Origin: Desulfobacterales bacterium
GTDB lineage: Bacteria > Desulfobacterota > Desulfobacteria > Desulfobacterales > JAFDCJ01
Reading direction: 5' to 3'
Assembly: GCA_020345785.1 (NCBI GenBank)
Contig: CP070771.1
Span: 6,972,286 to 6,979,846 of the forward strand
DNA length: 7,561 bases
How positions within the stretch are numbered: position 1 is the stretch's first letter; every line of letters starts with the position of its first letter. A model generated the notes under the pieces. The model did not search any database, was not told the origin of the DNA, and saw only the letters and a program-made list of their open reading frames with translations. Below, one piece after another: positions 5,960 through 7,561 of this stretch. The position numbers and the translations under genes are program-made.

Positions 5960-5968
5960 TGGTATAGT
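5960..5968 (+). promoter_or_regulatory. Possible extended -10 promoter for the permease gene
   Basis: TGGTATAGT matches the extended -10 form TGnTATAAT at all but one position. No good -35 box is present at normal spacing, which is tolerated for extended -10 promoters. Transcription would begin near 5975, leaving a leader of only about 20 bases before the GTG start. Functional use is inferred. Confidence 0.35.
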
Positions 5969-5982
5969 TAAAACATTGTCAT

Positions 5983-5986
5983 GGAG
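5983..5986 (+). promoter_or_regulatory. Ribosome-binding site deciding the GTG start of the permease
   Basis: GGAG followed by 7 bases precedes GTG at 5994. The nearby ATG at 5981 reads a different frame that gives no recognisable protein, so the GTG is preferred. An in-frame TTG at 5976 is a less likely alternative. Confidence 0.65.
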
Positions 5987-5993
5987 AAAACCG

Positions 5994-7561
5994 GTGTCGG
6001 AAAACCTTCACGAAATATTCAAACGCAAGATCGTACCCGTCCGTTTCGAACGCACAATGGGCCTGCTGGGGGCCACCACGCTGGGGGTCGGCGCCCTTAT
6101 GGGGGCCGGCATCTATGTCCTTATCGGGCTTGCCGCCGGCGAGGTCGGACCTGGGGCCTGGCTTTCCTATTTGATTTGCGGACTGCTCAGCATCCTGTCC
6201 GTACTCATGTTCGGCGAGCTTTCCCGCAGGGTACCTGTAACCGGAGGAGGATATGCCTATGCTTACAACGCCATCGGCAGCTTCTGGGGCTTTATCACCG
6301 GCTGGCTGTTGGCCCTGGGCAGCATCTTCGCCTGCGCCATGTACGCCACCGGTTTTGCCTATTATCTGACGTCTATTCTCGGCAGCCCTATTCCGGAAGA
6401 GGTTTTGAAGGGAATCGCCGTGGCAATCATCGCCGTGCTCACCCTGTCCAACTGCTGGGGCACCAAAAAAGGTGATCGACTGCAAAAGTTCTTCACCTGG
6501 GGCAACCTGGCGGTACTTTTGATCCTGATTCTTTTCTCACTGCCCAGCGCCGACCCCGGGCGTCTCATACCCATGTTTCCCAAGGGCATCGTGGGCGTGG
6601 GCGGAGCCATCGCCATCATCTATGTCTCCTTTTTCGGCTATCAGTTGATTGCCAACAATGCCGAGGAAATCATCGACCCCACCAGAACGGTTCCCAGGGC
6701 GATGTTGTTTGCAATGATCGTAAGCCTCACCTTCTACATGGCGGTGGCCTTGGTTTCCGTCATGGTGGTGCCGTGGAAATCACTGGCCGGAGCGAAAGCG
6801 CCCCTGGTGGAGGTCGCGGTGACCGGGCTCGGACGGCTCGGGTGGCTGCTGGTTGTCCTGGGTGGGGTTCTGGCATCTGCCGCCGCCCTGAACAGCACCC
6901 TGACGGCCCAGGCCCGACAAATCTTTGCCATGGGCAAAGACTGTTTTTTACCCGCCATCGTCGGCAGCATCCACGCAACCTACCGGACCCCGACGGCTGC
7001 GCTGTGGACCGGGGCCATCATTACAGCCGTTTCCGTAATGTCGGCCGATTTGACATTCATCGTCAAATCCGCCAATTTTTGCTTTTTGGCTTCTCTGCTG
7101 CCGATCTCCCTGGCCCTGCGCAGGCTATACCGTAAATCCGATACGGCGGCACCCGCCAATCGGCTCAAGCGCCATATTCCCGAGCTGGCGTTTATCGCCA
7201 ACCTGGGTCTTCTTTTGACCATTGATTGGGTTTCCATTGTTTTCGGCCTGCAGCTGACTGCGATCGGTTGCTTCATTTACCTGTTCTACTCCCGCCGACG
7301 CGAGATCCGATCCCGCACCGGCATGAGCGTTGTGCTCACCCAGGAACAAAGGTCCATGTTTAATGTCGGTTCGAGGGTCCTGGTTCCGATGGCCAATCCG
7401 CAGACCCAATCGGCCCTTTTCGGCATGTCCGATGCTCTCCTGGCCGATCATGGCGGGGAAATAGTCGTGCTGACCGTGGTCGAGACCCCCAATCAGATGG
7501 ATTTCTACTCGGCCCTGGGCAGCGCCGAGGACTCCCTTCAAATACTGGATCGCAGCATCAA
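5994..7561 (+). CDS. APC-superfamily amino acid permease with C-terminal universal stress protein domain (partial)
   Basis: This is an inner-membrane secondary transporter, probably a cation-coupled amino acid symporter or exchanger. The frame from GTG 5994 is open to the right edge (522 residues, no stop). The N-terminal two thirds is a typical APC fold with about 12 hydrophobic helices. The unwound helix-1 motif GVGALMGAGIYVLIG is at 31-45, and VPVTGGGYAYAYNAIG, a helix-3 entry conserved in the family, follows at about 80-95. FFGYQLIANNAEEIIDPTRTVPRA is the APC helix 6/loop block. After the last helix and a basic linker (SRRREIRSR), a universal-stress-protein fold begins at about residue 460 with RVLVPMANPQTQSALFGMSDALL and then EIVVLTVVE. 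APC-Usp fusions are a known architecture of about 600-750 residues in archaea and bacteria, so a substantial part is missing here. Substrate is unassignable. Next to the LIV importer it suggests a locus devoted to amino acid traffic. Confidence 0.9.
   Translation, partial: MSENLHEIFKRKIVPVRFERTMGLLGATTLGVGALMGAGIYVLIGLAAGEVGPGAWLSYLICGLLSILSVLMFGELSRRVPVTGGGYAYAYNAIGSFWGFITGWLLALGSIFACAMYATGFAYYLTSILGSPIPEEVLKGIAVAIIAVLTLSNCWGTKKGDRLQKFFTWGNLAVLLILILFSLPSADPGRLIPMFPKGIVGVGGAIAIIYVSFFGYQLIANNAEEIIDPTRTVPRAMLFAMIVSLTFYMAVALVSVMVVPWKSLAGAKAPLVEVAVTGLGRLGWLLVVLGGVLASAAALNSTLTAQARQIFAMGKDCFLPAIVGSIHATYRTPTAALWTGAIITAVSVMSADLTFIVKSANFCFLASLLPISLALRRLYRKSDTAAPANRLKRHIPELAFIANLGLLLTIDWVSIVFGLQLTAIGCFIYLFYSRRREIRSRTGMSVVLTQEQRSMFNVGSRVLVPMANPQTQSALFGMSDALLADHGGEIVVLTVVETPNQMDFYSALGSAEDSLQILDRSI

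Larger units (their letters stand above)
5531..5993. other. Non-coding region containing a REP doublet
   Basis: No credible gene was seen in these 463 bases. After the lipoprotein stop there is an AT-rich stretch with a TAATAAC direct repeat (5551-5564) and a weak GAGC/GCTC hairpin (5588-5602). Next comes the inverted GTAG-headed hairpin pair (5639-5772), then about 190 bases of unremarkable sequence leading to an extended -10 candidate before the permease gene. A leftward open frame of 71 codons across the inverted repeats is an artefact of the repeat and has no coding features. Confidence 0.7.

Noticed and set aside
5981..6475. A 164-codon plus-strand frame beginning at ATG 5981 and the overlapping minus-strand frame 5979-6485
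   Set aside because: Both are out of frame with the APC permease, whose motifs are unmistakable in the frame starting at GTG 5994. Their products are Arg/Gly/His-rich noise.

Overview
The window looks like chromosomal DNA from a Gram-negative, probably anaerobic bacterium of the Desulfobacterota (deltaproteobacterial) type. This is inferred from a five-gene LIV-type (branched-chain amino acid family) ABC importer, mixed moderate-to-high GC coding sequence, frequent GTG starts, and AT-rich intergenic stretches carrying short GAATTTCGGATTT-like and palindromic repeats. No rRNA, tRNA, CRISPR array, integrase or transposase gene was seen.

Minus strand, read from about 4931 down to 1: an importer operon in the order periplasmic binding protein, livG-type ATPase, livF-type ATPase, livH-type permease, livM-type permease. 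The livM gene runs off the left edge. Together they encode a complete high-affinity uptake system: the binding protein captures the solute in the periplasm, LivH and LivM form the membrane channel, and LivG and LivF supply ATP hydrolysis. The substrate cannot be fixed from sequence. Branched-chain amino acids are the default, but this superfamily also takes up amides, urea and aromatic or other carboxylates. The operon is unusually gappy. LivH and livM overlap by one base and the binding protein sits 34 bases from livG, but 203 bases separate livG from livF and 297 to 319 bases separate livF from livH. Both large gaps carry inverted or direct repeats.

Plus strand, right half: a roughly 300-base divergent region, then a small secreted lipoprotein made almost wholly of a 14-residue Met/Lys/Glu tandem repeat (5234-5530). 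Next is a 463-base non-coding stretch holding a clear pair of inverted GTAG-headed hairpins (a REPIN, or REP doublet, 5639-5772). Last is an APC-superfamily amino acid permease with the beginning of a C-terminal universal-stress-protein domain (5994 to the right edge, truncated).

Overall this is mainly an amino-acid transport locus. The most notable non-routine items are the REPIN, the Met-rich repeat lipoprotein, the degenerate ABC signature in LivG, and the long hairpin that starts inside the livG stop-proximal codons. I see no convincing undescribed multi-gene system.
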